The notes: generated by a model not told the origin, from the letters alone. A stretch of 64,000 bases of DNA from an uncultured Woeseiaceae bacterium (GCA_945788625.1 CALZMQ010000002.1:62001-126000), one strand, 5' to 3'. Shown: positions 39,617 to 49,504, numbered from the stretch's first letter. Numbers and translations: made by a program.

Positions 39617-41332
39617 CTAGGATGGGAAGTCCATTTGATCCAAAATTGCCTGGAACCGGGGATCTTCGCGAACAGAATCATACACAGGCGCCATGCGCAG
39701 GAAGATCATATTGGGCGAGTGGTGCCGTAGGCCTTCATCGAGTTGTTGAAACCCGCACTCCAAATCGTCAAGCGCCAAGCAAACCCATGCAAGAAAAACC
39801 GGGTCCACATGAATCCCGGCAGGCGGTTCTCGCAACCTTTCAAGTATCTGTTTCGCCAGGCCTTCCTGGCCAGCGGTCGAGTAAACCCACGCGCAACTAC
39901 TCAGTAACCCGGAATCGAATTTTTGCCCTAATTCGTCGATCAGCGAATCGCAACCTTCATCGGCCAGTTCGAATGACCCATTGAGTACGTGGTCCCACAC
40001 GATAACCAATCTCGCCCAGTAATTCCCCGGGGCCATTTCGATTGTCTGCTCCATGTGCTTGATGGACTCATCCGCTCTTCGGCAGGAGAAATTGAACATC
40101 CCGAGATCCCAGTGTTTGCCCGTACTGAAAGGATCTCGATCCCTTGCCGCCTCTAGCAATGCAATGCCCTCATCGCAGTCCTTGTGGATCAGGACGCGGA
40201 AGGCTCCATACGCATTCAGGCCATTGGCGTTGTTTGGATCGAGTTCAAGGCCCCTTTTGAACTCTTTTTCAGCGGCCATCCAGTCCCACTCGAATCGATA
40301 GTGGACACGGGCCATTGCGAATCTTGCATCGGGATTATCGGGGCCCAGTTCAATTGCCTTACGAGCCAGTTTCCGGGCACGCAGGTAAGCATCGTCATGG
40401 GTTGGATTACCGGTTAAGACCAGGTAACCATACAGATTGGCAAGGAGTGCGTAGCCGGGGGCAAAGCCCGGATCCAGTTCGATGACCCTTTCAGCAGTCT
40501 GGATTGCTTGCTCTGGTTTATTGGTGGATTCCAGGTACATGATTTTGACTTTCAGGTAAGCATCATAAGCCTCTGGATTGACAGGTCTCCGCACTACTAC
40601 GGGGGCATCTTCAGAGCCCATGCTGATGCCAATCCCTGCCACCATCGCACGTGCAGCGGTGCTTTGGAGGGCAAGTATGTCTTCCATCTCCCCTACAAAG
40701 CTGTCTGCCCATAAATGATGATCCGTAGCCGCCTCGATTAGCTGTGTGGTTATTCTTACCTGGTTTCCCGAGCGCAGAACTGAACCTTCCACCACCACAT
40801 CCACCCCCAGCTCACGGGCAATCTCGGGAATCGTTTTCGTAGTGTTTTGGTATTGCATAACAGAAGTGCGGGAGATGACGTCAAAAGCACCAATTTGACT
40901 CAACTCAGCGATCAGTGCCTCGGTCATACCCGCTGCAAAATATTCCTGGTTTGGTTCTGCAGAAAGATTGTCGAGTGGCAGTACCGCCAGAGTTTTGACT
41001 CCGGTCGAAGGTGCAGTGGCTCTGGCAGGTTCCTTATGTTCCGCCGGTACTAGCCAGACAAGAACAGCAACCAGGAAAAGAGCCAGTGCAGTTGCGCTGA
41101 CAAAACGCCGCGAGCGCAACCCGAGGTCACGCGACCAGGCCAGATACATGGCTACTGGAAATCCGGCTATAAAAAGGACTGCAAAATATTTGTTTGCGAC
41201 AGACGCCGATGCCTCTCCCAGGAGTGCCTCGATCAAAAAGGTCAGGATTTCTGTCCCACCCCAGGCAATCGCAATGTACAAGGCGGCAGTTTGAATGACT
41301 CCGCGACGTTTTAGTTCTTCGAGGATGACCAT
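39617..41332 (-). CDS. membrane-anchored FlgO/TolB-like and TPR protein
   Basis: The 571-residue protein begins with the ELKRRGVIQTAALYIAIAW helix that is typical of a family often annotated as adenylate-cyclase-like or TPR. A second membrane helix lies at about 78-96. A FlgO/TolB-N-like domain follows (LAVLPLDNLSAEPNQEYFAA and RTSVMQYQNTTKT). Residues about 250-560 are TPR helices (NPEAYDAYLKVKIMYLESTN, ELGPDNPDARFAMARVHYRF). There is no DNA-binding or cyclase domain. Its DNA is visibly more AT-rich than its neighbours, which suggests recent acquisition. Confidence 0.88.
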   Translation of the reverse strand: MVILEELKRRGVIQTAALYIAIAWGGTEILTFLIEALLGEASASVANKYFAVLFIAGFPVAMYLAWSRDLGLRSRRFVSATALALFLVAVLVWLVPAEHKEPARATAPSTGVKTLAVLPLDNLSAEPNQEYFAAGMTEALIAELSQIGAFDVISRTSVMQYQNTTKTIPEIARELGVDVVVEGSVLRSGNQVRITTQLIEAATDHHLWADSFVGEMEDILALQSTAARAMVAGIGISMGSEDAPVVVRRPVNPEAYDAYLKVKIMYLESTNKPEQAIQTAERVIELDPGFAPGYALLANLYGYLVLTGNPTHDDAYLRARKLARKAIELGPDNPDARFAMARVHYRFEWDWMAAEKEFKRGLELDPNNANGLNAYGAFRVLIHKDCDEGIALLEAARDRDPFSTGKHWDLGMFNFSCRRADESIKHMEQTIEMAPGNYWARLVIVWDHVLNGSFELADEGCDSLIDELGQKFDSGLLSSCAWVYSTAGQEGLAKQILERLREPPAGIHVDPVFLAWVCLALDDLECGFQQLDEGLRHHSPNMIFLRMAPVYDSVREDPRFQAILDQMDFPS

Positions 41333-41706
41333 TGGTGAGACCGGAAATTAGTGCGCCGGCTTCAATTATAGATGGTTGCCGCTATGACCGTACTTTCTGC
41401 GGTCAGTGAAAAGTGCTGGAAATTCCATTCTCGCCCGCTCGTGGCCGAGAGCGAGCAGTCATCGGGAAGATGAATGAACGACTGCAAATTGCAGGAGCCG
41501 CCATTCGGAATAGACGTTACTGCGGACCACGTGCCCTCGGGGTAAACATCTTTGAGCGACCGGAATACTTCGCAAAGCAGCCGGTCAATGCAGTTGTAAT
41601 CAGCCGGCTGCAGTTGACCCACACCAGCCGCTCGGCTTCTTCACTTTGACCGACTCCAATTTAGGTACATCCCAGAATTGACACGACCGTGTCTCTTTGA
41701 AATCTT
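41333..41706. other. intergenic stretch, upstream of the riboswitch
   Basis: Short frames exist on both strands (for example minus 41362-41622), but none has a ribosome site or a recognised motif. A 6-1-6 inverted repeat CTGCAAATTGCAG lies at 41482-41494. A TTGACA at 41678-41683 could be the -35 box of the riboswitch transcript, but the matching -10 is weak. Confidence 0.5.
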
Positions 41707-41830
41707 GTGTCCCGCTGAAGGCAAATCCAGCCAAAGCTGGAGACGCAAAGCCACGGGTCCTCGCCTCCTCCGCGACGCATTCCGCTACGCCACGAAGGAC
41801 CCCAAGATCGCCGGGCTGCCCCTATACACG
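41707..41830 (+). ncRNA. GEMM-I riboswitch aptamer (cyclic di-GMP class I, or cGAMP variant)
   Basis: The conserved core is present in order. GGCAAATCC is followed by a P2 stem TCCAGC/GCTGGA (41726-41741, loop CAAA). GACGCAAAGCCACGGGTCC begins P3 (GGGTCC 41755-41760 pairing with GGACCC 41797-41802), and GATCGCCGGGCTGCC closes it. This is the GEMM-I signature. Ligand choice between cyclic di-GMP and 3',3'-cGAMP rests on one position, which I cannot assign without an alignment. It controls the secreted-protein gene at 41862. Confidence 0.92.
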
Positions 41831-41860
41831 GATCAGCCAGAGATCCGCAAAGGAGGAGGT
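41829..41860 (+). promoter_or_regulatory. expression platform: hairpin and strong Shine-Dalgarno complementary to riboswitch loop
   Basis: A CGGATC/GATCCG hairpin at 41829-41847 stands just before the ribosome site GGAGGAGG (41852-41859). The latter is the exact complement of CCTCCTCC at 41764-41771 in the P3 loop. Pairing of the two would hide the ribosome site, so ligand binding could switch translation. The mechanism is inferred. Confidence 0.7.
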
Positions 41861-41861
41861 A

Positions 41862-42350
41862 ATGAAGAACGTGTTTTCAAAACTGATCATCGCAGCCTGC
41901 CTGAGCTTGATCGTATCTTATGCATCGGCAGAGCCCGCGTTCGTATCTATGTTCGATAATTGCCAGGTTGGCTGGGTCAGTGCCGAGCCCCTGGAGCCGG
42001 CATTTCTGCCGAATATCGTCTTTATTCGCGGTAGCGGGGTCGGGATCGTCCCCAACAATGGCCTTGGGTACACTCAGTTTCATTGCAGAACCCGGTTTGA
42101 TTTCTCGCAGCCCGTACCGGCGCTTAATTTCTTCACTTTCGAACCGGTCGTTGTGATGCTGGCAAGCTTTTCCCAGGCCTGTGCTGAAGTCGGGTTCTGT
42201 CAGCGCGGAAATAACGGAGCTGTAGTACTCGATGGATCGATCGGATTGCCGTGTGGGACGGCTCTGGGTCCGACCTTCGATTGGCATGCAGTCGTTGCCC
42301 CGAGCGGCCAGACTAAAATCGTCTGCAAAGTACATGAATCGCAAGATTAA
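41862..42350 (+). CDS. secreted cysteine-containing protein of unknown function under riboswitch control
   Basis: The ATG at 41862 follows a very strong GGAGGAGG. The 162-residue product has a signal peptide (MKNVFSKLIIAACLSLIVSYASA-EP) and six cysteines in the mature part (in FDNCQ, FHCRT, SQACAEVGFCQRG, LPCGT, IVCKV). These could form three disulfides. I do not recognise a domain. Control by a cyclic-dinucleotide riboswitch suggests a surface, adhesion or biofilm role. The hairpin at 42378 probably ends its transcript. Confidence 0.82.
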   Translation: MKNVFSKLIIAACLSLIVSYASAEPAFVSMFDNCQVGWVSAEPLEPAFLPNIVFIRGSGVGIVPNNGLGYTQFHCRTRFDFSQPVPALNFFTFEPVVVMLASFSQACAEVGFCQRGNNGAVVLDGSIGLPCGTALGPTFDWHAVVAPSGQTKIVCKVHESQD

Positions 42351-42377
42351 TAGATGTAACGTTTCAGCCACGGTACA

Positions 42378-42405
42378 GCGCAGCGGGCCTTCGGGCCCAC
42401 TGCGC
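42378..42405 (+). terminator. strong stem-loop after the riboswitch-controlled gene
   Basis: GCGCAG, c, GGGCC, a TTCG loop, GGCCC, a, CTGCGC form a near-perfect 12-pair stem with one mismatch. The UUCG tetraloop makes it very stable. A weak T-tract (aacttt) follows, so it may pause or terminate transcription or protect the 3' end. Confidence 0.65.
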
Positions 42406-42491
42406 CGAACTTTCCGCCGCTGCATTTGCGGTCGGGTCTGAGCTATTGGAAGTACGCTTCGAGCCACCTCCTGGTTCTCGAGGGACGCGAC

Positions 42492-42540
42492 TTGCGTAAG
42501 CGACGGCTACGCGTATAATCACTTGCTTGTTGACAACAAG
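42492..42540 (+). promoter_or_regulatory. promoter with overlapping TetR-type operator
   Basis: A TTGCGT at 42492-42497 and a perfect TATAAT at 42514-42519 are 16 bases apart. Seven bases after the -10 lies a 7-1-7 inverted repeat, CTTGTTG-A-CAACAAG (42526-42540), over the likely start site. A TetR protein is encoded directly downstream, so the repeat is probably its own operator. Confidence 0.75.
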
Positions 42541-42551
42541 TATCTTGAGCA

Positions 42552-43187
42552 TTGCAGCAAGAAAACAACTCCCTCTCCCAGGCAGAACGCACCGCACTGT
42601 CCGATAAAGCCCTTCTCGACGCCGCCATGGACCTGGTGCTCGAGCACGGCCCCGACAAGACGACGCTGGCCATGATCGGTGAGACCGCCGGCTACAGCCG
42701 CGGCCTGGCGACCTACCGTTTCGGCAGCAAGGGCGGCTTGTTCGACTCGCTGTGCAAATCGATTTCGCGGCACTGGCTCGAATACCTGAAGCAGGGGGTC
42801 GGCGACAAGGTCGGAATTGACGCCATGTGCGCGGCCCTCGATACCATCTACAAGTTCGAGCAGGAATCGCCTCGCGAGGCGCGCACACTGGAAATCCTGT
42901 ATTGCGGCGCCGCGAGTCCGAGTTCCGAGTTTCGCGACACGGCCATCGGCATTCGACGCCGCCAGAAATCGGATGTCGCCGAGTGGGTAAGACAGGGGCA
43001 GGAAGCCGGCCAGGTTCGAAGGGACGTCGACGCCGATGAGGTGGCAGGGCAATACGTCGCCTACATCAGCGGAATGACCTACCTCTGGTTGATGAGTCCC
43101 GACTCCTTCGACTTCCACGGGTCGAACGAAGTCATGAAAAAACAATTGAGAGACTCGCTCGCCGTTTGCACGGCAGCGTCGTCCTGA
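42552..43187 (+). CDS. TetR-family regulator heading the beta-oxidation operon
   Basis: The 211-residue protein starts at a TTG at 42552. It has a TetR helix-turn-helix ([20 protein letters not shown], then [13 protein letters not shown]). Its C-terminal domain contains [20 protein letters not shown] and a MTYLWLMSP helix. Close relatives sit beside fatty-acid or aromatic acyl-CoA genes. An inverted repeat over the promoter just upstream suggests autoregulation and control of the thiolase, FadJ-like and dehydrogenase genes. The gap to the thiolase is 31 bases. Confidence 0.9.
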   Translation: MQQENNSLSQAERTALSDKALLDAAMDLVLEHGPDKTTLAMIGETAGYSRGLATYRFGSKGGLFDSLCKSISRHWLEYLKQGVGDKVGIDAMCAALDTIYKFEQESPREARTLEILYCGAASPSSEFRDTAIGIRRRQKSDVAEWVRQGQEAGQVRRDVDADEVAGQYVAYISGMTYLWLMSPDSFDFHGSNEVMKKQLRDSLAVCTAASS

Positions 43188-43218
43188 CACACACGAAGCA
43201 GCAGCACAGGAACACGAT

Positions 43219-44427
43219 ATGACAGACGCCTATATTTTCGATCACGTTCGCAGCCCGCGCGGCAAGGGCCGCCCGAATGGCGCGCTCCACGAAGTAACGC
43301 CGGTCGACCTGGCCGCACAGGTCCTGACATCACTGCGTGAGCGTAACGACCTCGACACGAGCAAGGTCGACGACGTCGTCTTCGGCTGCGTCTCGCCCGT
43401 GGGCGAACAGGGCGCCAATATGGGCCGCTCGGCGGTCCTCAACGCCGATTACGATCAGTCCGTTCCCGGCACACAACTGAACAGGTTTTGTGCCTCCGGT
43501 CTCGAAGCCGTCAACTGTGCGGCGGCGCAGGTAATGGCCGGCCAGTCCGACCTGACAATCGGCGGCGGTATCGAATGCATGTCGCGCGTTCCGATGGGGT
43601 CGGATTCGGGCGCCATGATCGGCGACCCGGCGTTCGCCTACAAGATGTACTTTGCGCCACAGGGGATTGGAGCGGACCTCATCGCGAGTCTCGAAGGCTT
43701 CTCGCGAGACGACGTCGACGCCTATGCCGTTGAGAGCCAGTCGCGCGCGGCGAACGCGTGGGACAACGGCTACTTCGCGAATTCCGTCGTGCCCATACAC
43801 GACCAGCTCGGCAATGTTTTGCTGGATCGTGACGAGCATATGCGGCCCGGCACTACGGCGGAGGATCTCGGCGGGCTGAATCCGGCGTTCGTGCAGATGG
43901 GCCAGCAAGGGGGCTTCGATGCAGTGGCCCTGCAAAAATATCCGCAGGTGGAGGCGATTAATCATGTCCATACCGGCGGCAACTCGAGCGGTATCGTCGA
44001 CGGATCGGTAGCCGTCCTGATCGGCACGAAGGAGATCGGGGAGGCCATGGGCCTCAAACCTCGTGCGCGCATCAAGGGCTTTTCTTCGATCGGCACCGAC
44101 CCGACGATAATGCTGACCGGACCGGCGCCGTCGGCCGAAAAAGTCCTGAAACGCTGCGGCATGGCCGTCAAGGACATCGACCTTTTCGAGCTCAACGAGG
44201 CGTTTGCCTCCGTCGTCATGCTGTTCATGCGACGCCTCGGCATCGACCACGACAAGATCAACGTCAACGGCGGCGCAATTGCCATGGGCCATCCGCTTGG
44301 CGCGACCGGCGCCATCATTCTCGGCACCGTGCTCGACGAACTGGAGCGCCGTGACGAGGAGACCGCGCTCATCAACCTCTGCATCGGCGGCGGCATGGGC
44401 ACAGCGACAATCATCGAACGCGTTTGA
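43219..44427 (+). CDS. acetyl-CoA C-acyltransferase (thiolase)
   Basis: The 402-residue protein has the thiolase active-site Cys ([13 protein letters not shown]), the [13 protein letters not shown] loop, the NEAFAS block, and the C-terminal His and Cys motifs ([24 protein letters not shown]). It cleaves 3-ketoacyl-CoA to acetyl-CoA and a shorter acyl-CoA. It is next to the FadJ-like fusion, giving the usual FadI/FadJ-type pair. Confidence 0.94.
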   Translation: MTDAYIFDHVRSPRGKGRPNGALHEVTPVDLAAQVLTSLRERNDLDTSKVDDVVFGCVSPVGEQGANMGRSAVLNADYDQSVPGTQLNRFCASGLEAVNCAAAQVMAGQSDLTIGGGIECMSRVPMGSDSGAMIGDPAFAYKMYFAPQGIGADLIASLEGFSRDDVDAYAVESQSRAANAWDNGYFANSVVPIHDQLGNVLLDRDEHMRPGTTAEDLGGLNPAFVQMGQQGGFDAVALQKYPQVEAINHVHTGGNSSGIVDGSVAVLIGTKEIGEAMGLKPRARIKGFSSIGTDPTIMLTGPAPSAEKVLKRCGMAVKDIDLFELNEAFASVVMLFMRRLGIDHDKINVNGGAIAMGHPLGATGAIILGTVLDELERRDEETALINLCIGGGMGTATIIERV

Positions 44428-44455
44428 GTCGCGTCTGGACTACGGAAGCAGCGAA

Positions 44456-46630
44456 ATGAAAACGATAGAAATCAACACAGACAGCAACGGCATCATGCTG
44501 GTCACGATCGATCTCAAGGATCGCTCGATGAACGTCGTGTCGCCCGAGTTCATTGCGGAATTCGACCAGGTCATCGACCAGCTCGTGAGTGATGAAGGCA
44601 TCAGGGGCGCGGTAGTGACGTCGGGCAAAAGCTCTTTCGTCGCCGGTGCGGACCTGTTGCAGATCGTCGACGAAATCGATCCGACAGCGGACCCGAAAGA
44701 TGCGTTCGCGCGATGGAGCGTGCTGCAGCAGCTTTACCGCAAGCTCGAGACCTGTGGCAAGCCCGTAGTTGCGGCTATCAACGGCACTGCGCTCGGCGGC
44801 GGGCTGGAGCTTTGCCTCGCCTGTCATCACCGCGTGGCGGCGAACAATCCGAAGGCGAAAATCGGCCAGCCCGAAGTACAGGTCGGGCTGTTGCCCGGCG
44901 CCGGCGGGACCCAACGCCTGCCGCGGATGATAGGGCTGGAGGCCGCGCTGCCGCTGTTGGTTCAGGGAACGCACCTGTCGCCCGAGAAAGCGGCGAAACT
45001 TGGCATCGTCGAGCAACTCGTCGAGCCGGGCCGCGAGGTCGAGGTCGCGAAGCAATGGATACTGGACGGCGGTGAGGCCGAGCAGCCCTGGGACAAAAAG
45101 GGATTCAAAGTGCCGGGCGGAGCCGGGCTGATGCACCCGAAGGCGATCCAGACACAGATGTTCGGTGTCGCATTACTGCAGAAAACCACCAATCACAATT
45201 ACCCGGCCCCGATCGCGATCATGTCGGCGGTCTACGAGGGTTCGGTACTGCCGATCGACAAGGCGTTGAAAATCGAATCGCAGTATTTCGCGGAAATCCT
45301 GACCAGTGTAGAGGCACGCAACATGGTGCGCACGCTGTTCGTCAACAAGGGCGCCGCGGACAAGTTGGCGCGTCGTCCGCAGGGCGTGGACAAGAGCAAG
45401 GTCACGAAACTCGGCGTACTGGGCGCAGGCATGATGGGTGCGGGGATCGCTTTCGTCTCCGCACGTGCCGGCATGCACGTCGTATTGCTCGACCGCAGTA
45501 AGGATGACGCTGAAAAAGGCAAGGACTACTCCCGCAAGTTGCTGCAAAAACGCATCGATCGCGGCCGTATGAGCGCGGACGCTGCAGCCGACATGCTCGA
45601 GCTGATTCAAACGACCGATGACTACGCGAAACTCGATGGCTGCGAGTACATTATCGAAGCCGTGTTCGAGGATCGCGATATCAAGGCGGACGTGACCGCG
45701 AAAGCCGAGGCCGTCATTCCCGAAAACGCCATCTTCGGGTCGAATACGTCGACCATGCCGATTACCGGACTTGCAGAAAGCTCCAAACGACCCGAGAGCT
45801 TCATCGGAATTCATTTCTTTTCGCCAGTGGACAAGATGCCGCTTGTTGAGGTCATCGTCGGTGAGAAGACGAGTGACGAGGCTATCGCGCGTACGCTGGA
45901 TTACATCCAGCAACTGCGGAAGACGCCGATCGTGGTCAACGACAGCCGTGGCTTCTACACGAGCCGCGTGTTCGGTACCTGCACGCGGGAGGGCATGTCG
46001 ATGCTGGCCGAAGGCGTCAATCCGGCATTGATCGAAAATGTCGCAAAACACTCGGGACTGCCGGTCGGTCCGCTTGCGGTGCTTGACGAGGTCTCGCTCG
46101 ACCTGGCTTACAAGATCGGCAAGCAGGCCCGCGATGATATGGGCGACGCTTACGTCGCGACACCGGCGGACTCCGTCACGGAAAAAATGGTCAATGAACT
46201 GGATCGTCGCGGCAAGCGCTTTGGTGCGGGCTTCTACGACTATCCCGCCGATGGCGAAAAGCGCCTGTGGCCGGGCCTGTCCGAACACTTTCCGGTCGCA
46301 GCAGAGCAGCCGACGCCGGAAGAAGTAAAGACGAGGTTGTTCTACGTACAGGCGATCGATACTGCGCGCTGCCTGGAAGAGGGCGTGCTTACCCACCCGG
46401 CGGACGGCGACATCGGTTCCGTGTTCGGATGGGGATTCCCACCATACACGGGTGGCACGCTGTCGTTCATCGAAACCGTCGGCCTGGAGGCATTCGTCGC
46501 TGAAGCGGATCGGCTCGCGAAGCAATACGGTCCGCGATTCGAGGTGCCCGAGGGCCTGCGCGCGATGGCCGAGAACGGCGAGACCTTCTACGGCATGGCT
46601 ACGCAAGGCGATACGCGTTCGGCCGCCTGA
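44456..46630 (+). CDS. FadJ-like fused enoyl-CoA hydratase / 3-hydroxyacyl-CoA dehydrogenase
   Basis: I start at the ATG at 44456, since the longer frame from 44204 runs inside the thiolase gene. The 724-residue enzyme has a crotonase domain (about 1-190; [14 protein letters not shown] oxyanion region, [18 protein letters not shown]). An NAD-dependent dehydrogenase domain follows (about 318-600; [20 protein letters not shown] and [19 protein letters not shown]). The C-terminal extension ends [20 protein letters not shown]. It performs the middle two steps of beta-oxidation. Confidence 0.94.
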   Translation: MKTIEINTDSNGIMLVTIDLKDRSMNVVSPEFIAEFDQVIDQLVSDEGIRGAVVTSGKSSFVAGADLLQIVDEIDPTADPKDAFARWSVLQQLYRKLETCGKPVVAAINGTALGGGLELCLACHHRVAANNPKAKIGQPEVQVGLLPGAGGTQRLPRMIGLEAALPLLVQGTHLSPEKAAKLGIVEQLVEPGREVEVAKQWILDGGEAEQPWDKKGFKVPGGAGLMHPKAIQTQMFGVALLQKTTNHNYPAPIAIMSAVYEGSVLPIDKALKIESQYFAEILTSVEARNMVRTLFVNKGAADKLARRPQGVDKSKVTKLGVLGAGMMGAGIAFVSARAGMHVVLLDRSKDDAEKGKDYSRKLLQKRIDRGRMSADAAADMLELIQTTDDYAKLDGCEYIIEAVFEDRDIKADVTAKAEAVIPENAIFGSNTSTMPITGLAESSKRPESFIGIHFFSPVDKMPLVEVIVGEKTSDEAIARTLDYIQQLRKTPIVVNDSRGFYTSRVFGTCTREGMSMLAEGVNPALIENVAKHSGLPVGPLAVLDEVSLDLAYKIGKQARDDMGDAYVATPADSVTEKMVNELDRRGKRFGAGFYDYPADGEKRLWPGLSEHFPVAAEQPTPEEVKTRLFYVQAIDTARCLEEGVLTHPADGDIGSVFGWGFPPYTGGTLSFIETVGLEAFVAEADRLAKQYGPRFEVPEGLRAMAENGETFYGMATQGDTRSAA

Positions 46631-46641
46631 GGAGAGAAGGA

Positions 46642-47415
46642 ATGGGTGAGATCGTCAACTACGAGCAGGACGGTGCAGTCGCGGTCATTACGCTAAATCG
46701 CCCCGACGCGATGAACGCGTTCACGACGCAGTTGTCGCTCGACCTGCAGCTGGCGTTGGAGGACGCGGCGGGCGATGACAGCGTGCGAGTCATTGTGCTG
46801 ACCGGGGAAGGCCGGTGCTTCAGTGCTGGCGCCGATCTAAAGGCAGGATTCGAAGGGCGTAACGTGTTCGGCAAGTTGCAGTACGAGTATCGGCCGGTGT
46901 TTTCGGCGATCGCGACGATGTCCAAACCGGTCATCGCCGCCGTACCCGGATCGGCCGCGGGCATCGGCATGTCGCTGGCATTGCATTGCGATCTCCTGGT
47001 CATGGCGGAAAACGCGTTCCTGCTGTCGCCTTTCACGACAATCTCACTGGTGCCGGACGGCGGCCTCAACTGGCTCCTGGTCCGGCAGCTCGGTTACCGC
47101 CGCGCGTTTCAGCTCAGCATCGAATCCGAGCGCATCCCGGCAGATCGTTGCGTGGAACTCGGGCTCGCCAATAAATCCGCGCCGGCGGAAGACCTGCAGG
47201 CCGTTACGCTGGAATGGGCACAGGCACTGGCCCAACGCGCGCCGCGGTCGCTTGAGGCGACGAAGAAAGCGATGCGTCACGCGATGGACAACGACTGGGC
47301 GAGCACATTCAACCTCGAAGCGGATTGGCAACAGGCGCTGGTCGGCAGCGAAGACAACCTGGAGGGCGTCGAGGCGTTCTTCGACAAGCGAGATCCGGAT
47401 TTCAAAGGCAAGTAA
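46642..47415 (+). CDS. enoyl-CoA hydratase/isomerase (crotonase) family protein
   Basis: The 257-residue protein has NRPDAMNAFTTQL, GEGRCFSAGADLKAGF and AVPGSAAGIGMSLALHCDLL, the usual crotonase marks. SLVPDGGLNWLLVRQLGYRR resembles the PaaG/isomerase group. It starts 11 bases after the FadJ-like gene and ends 29 bases before the dehydrogenase. It may act as an enoyl-CoA isomerase for unsaturated chains. Confidence 0.9.
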   Translation: MGEIVNYEQDGAVAVITLNRPDAMNAFTTQLSLDLQLALEDAAGDDSVRVIVLTGEGRCFSAGADLKAGFEGRNVFGKLQYEYRPVFSAIATMSKPVIAAVPGSAAGIGMSLALHCDLLVMAENAFLLSPFTTISLVPDGGLNWLLVRQLGYRRAFQLSIESERIPADRCVELGLANKSAPAEDLQAVTLEWAQALAQRAPRSLEATKKAMRHAMDNDWASTFNLEADWQQALVGSEDNLEGVEAFFDKRDPDFKGK

Positions 47416-47444
47416 TTGCCGCGAACTTTGACAGGGCAAACGTT

Positions 47445-48629
47445 ATGGACAGACACATATTCGAAGAAGAGCACGAGATGTTTCGCGATTCCGTGCGCAG
47501 CTTTATGAAAAACGAAATCGAACCGCACGTCGATCGCTGGCACGAGCAGGGCATCGTCGATCGCGAGGCGTATCTGAAGGCTGGCGAAATGGGATTCCTG
47601 TTGATGTGGGCCGACGAGGAATACGGCGGCATCGGCGTACGGGACTTTCGCTACGAGCAGGTTCTCATCGAGGAAAACGCTCATTTCGGCGATCCGGGAT
47701 TCTTCATGACGCTGCATAGCCGGCTTGTCGCTCCCTACTTCGACAGCTTTGCGACGGAAGAGCAAAAAGCACGCTGGTTGCCGAAATGCATTTCCGGCGA
47801 ACACATACTCGCCATCGGCATTACCGAGCCCGGCGCCGGCAGCGACGTCGCCGGCATCCGGACGAAAGCCGAAGACAAGGGCGACCACTACCTGCTCAAT
47901 GGCTCCAAGACCTTTATCTCGAATGGCATTCTTGCAGACATCGTGATTGTCGTGGCGCGCACGGATCCGAACAACAGCCATGCCCTGTCGCTGTTCGTTG
48001 TCGAACGGGGCATGGAAGGTTTCGAGCGCGGCAAGAACCTCAACAAGATGGGCTTCAAGAGCCAGGACACCGCTGAGCTGTTTTTCAACAACGTAAAAGT
48101 GCCGAAGGAGAACCTGCTCGGCGAGTTCAATCGCGGCTTTTATCACCTGATGCACGGCCTGGCCGAAGAGCGCCTTCTGGGTGCCTGCGGTTACATTGCC
48201 AGCGCCGAGGCTGCTTACAACCTGACGCTCGAATACGTCAATGAGCGCAAGGCGTTCGGCAAACCCATCGCCGAGTTCCAGAATACGCGTTTCAAGATGG
48301 CTGACATGCGCACCGAACTCGACGTCGGCTACGCGTTCGTCGACCGCTGTGTAGAAGAGCACAACAAAGGACGCCTGACTGCAGACGATGCCGCGAAAGC
48401 CAAGCTGTGGACCAGCGAGGCCGAAGGCAGAATCACCGACGAGTGCGTACAGCTGCACGGAGGAAACGGGTACATGGACGAGTACAAGGTGTCGAGGCTG
48501 TATACCAATGCGCGCGTGTCGCGGATTTACGCGGGCAGCTCGGAAATCATGCGCGAGATTATCGCGCGCTCGATCGGCCTGGATCCGCGCAAGCGGCAAA
48601 AAGCGGCAAGAAAAGCGAACGCGGCCTGA
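47445..48629 (+). CDS. acyl-CoA dehydrogenase, long-chain type
   Basis: Starting at the ATG at 47445 gives 394 residues. The motifs are ITEPGAGSDVAGIRTKA and GSKTFISNGILADIV, and HGLAEERLLGACGYIASAEA carries a Glu placed as in long-chain dehydrogenases. LHGGNGYMDEYKVSRLYTNA and IYAGSSEIMREIIARSIGL close the fold. It makes the first double bond of beta-oxidation. It supplies the enzyme missing from the thiolase/FadJ pair upstream. Confidence 0.93.
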   Translation: MDRHIFEEEHEMFRDSVRSFMKNEIEPHVDRWHEQGIVDREAYLKAGEMGFLLMWADEEYGGIGVRDFRYEQVLIEENAHFGDPGFFMTLHSRLVAPYFDSFATEEQKARWLPKCISGEHILAIGITEPGAGSDVAGIRTKAEDKGDHYLLNGSKTFISNGILADIVIVVARTDPNNSHALSLFVVERGMEGFERGKNLNKMGFKSQDTAELFFNNVKVPKENLLGEFNRGFYHLMHGLAEERLLGACGYIASAEAAYNLTLEYVNERKAFGKPIAEFQNTRFKMADMRTELDVGYAFVDRCVEEHNKGRLTADDAAKAKLWTSEAEGRITDECVQLHGGNGYMDEYKVSRLYTNARVSRIYAGSSEIMREIIARSIGLDPRKRQKAARKANAA

Positions 48630-48640
48630 GACACGGACAC

Positions 48641-49504
48641 GTGCGTACCGCGTTCATTGGTCTCGGCGTGATGGGCTACCCGATGGCGGGCCATCTCGCC
48701 AAAGCGGGGCACGAGGTCGTCGTCTTCAACCGTACCGCCTCGAAAGCGAGCCGTTGGTGCGGGGAACATGGCGGAAGCAGCGCGGCAACGCCCGCAGCGG
48801 CGGCGCAGGACGCGGATGTCGTCTTCTGCTGCGTCGGTAACGACGACGACGTTCGAGACGTGATACTCGGGGACCAGGGTGCGTTGGGTAACGCCGGGCA
48901 CGGCTCGATAATCGTCGATCACACGACCGCGTCGGCGAGCATCGCACGGGAGATCCATGCGGCGGCCGCTGCAAGGTCGGTCGGCTTTCTTGACGCCCCG
49001 GTGTCGGGCGGACAGGCCGGTGCCGAAGCCGGGCAGCTTACCGTCATGGTCGGTGGTGACGCTGATGTCTTCGAACGTGCTTCGCCTGTTATCGATAGCT
49101 TCGCCAAAGCCATTACCCATATTGGTCCGGTCGGCTCCGGGCAGCTCGCCAAGATGGTCAACCAGATTTGTATCTCCGGCATCGTGCAAGGTCTGTCCGA
49201 GGGCCTGCACTTTGCGGACCAGGCCGGTCTCGATCCCGCAGCCGTGATCGAGGCGATCTCGAAGGGTGCTGCACAGTCCTGGCAAATGGAGAATCGCTGG
49301 CGGACGATGGTCGACGGCGAGTTCGACTTCGGCTTCGCGGTCGACTGGATGCGCAAGGACCTCGGGATTGCGCTCGACGAGGCGAAAAGCAACGGCGCGC
49401 AGCTCGAGCTCACGCGGCTGGTGGACGGCTTTTACGCCGAGGTGCAGGCAATGGGCGGCAATCGCTGGGATACATCGAGCCTGATCGCCCGCCTCAAAAA
49501 GTAG
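48641..49504 (+). CDS. 3-hydroxyisobutyrate dehydrogenase-family NAD(P) oxidoreductase
   Basis: The start is the GTG at 48641. The 287-residue enzyme has FIGLGVMGYPMAGHLAKAGH (NAD loop), the DAPVSGGQAGAEAGQLTVMVGG substrate loop and GSGQLAKMVNQICISGIVQG with the catalytic Lys. These are typical of MmsB and related beta-hydroxyacid dehydrogenases. It could serve valine breakdown along with IcmF, or clear another hydroxy acid. No strong ribosome site precedes it. Confidence 0.92.
   Translation: MRTAFIGLGVMGYPMAGHLAKAGHEVVVFNRTASKASRWCGEHGGSSAATPAAAAQDADVVFCCVGNDDDVRDVILGDQGALGNAGHGSIIVDHTTASASIAREIHAAAAARSVGFLDAPVSGGQAGAEAGQLTVMVGGDADVFERASPVIDSFAKAITHIGPVGSGQLAKMVNQICISGIVQGLSEGLHFADQAGLDPAAVIEAISKGAAQSWQMENRWRTMVDGEFDFGFAVDWMRKDLGIALDEAKSNGAQLELTRLVDGFYAEVQAMGGNRWDTSSLIARLKK

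Noticed and set aside
41362..41622. 86-residue minus-strand frame upstream of the riboswitch
   Set aside because: It has no ribosome site, no signal or known motif, and lies in AT-richer noncoding DNA. It may be a remnant, but nothing supports a gene.
45173..46606. 477-residue minus-strand frame opposite the FadJ-like gene
   Set aside because: It is fully inside a well-supported gene on the other strand and has no recognised motif.
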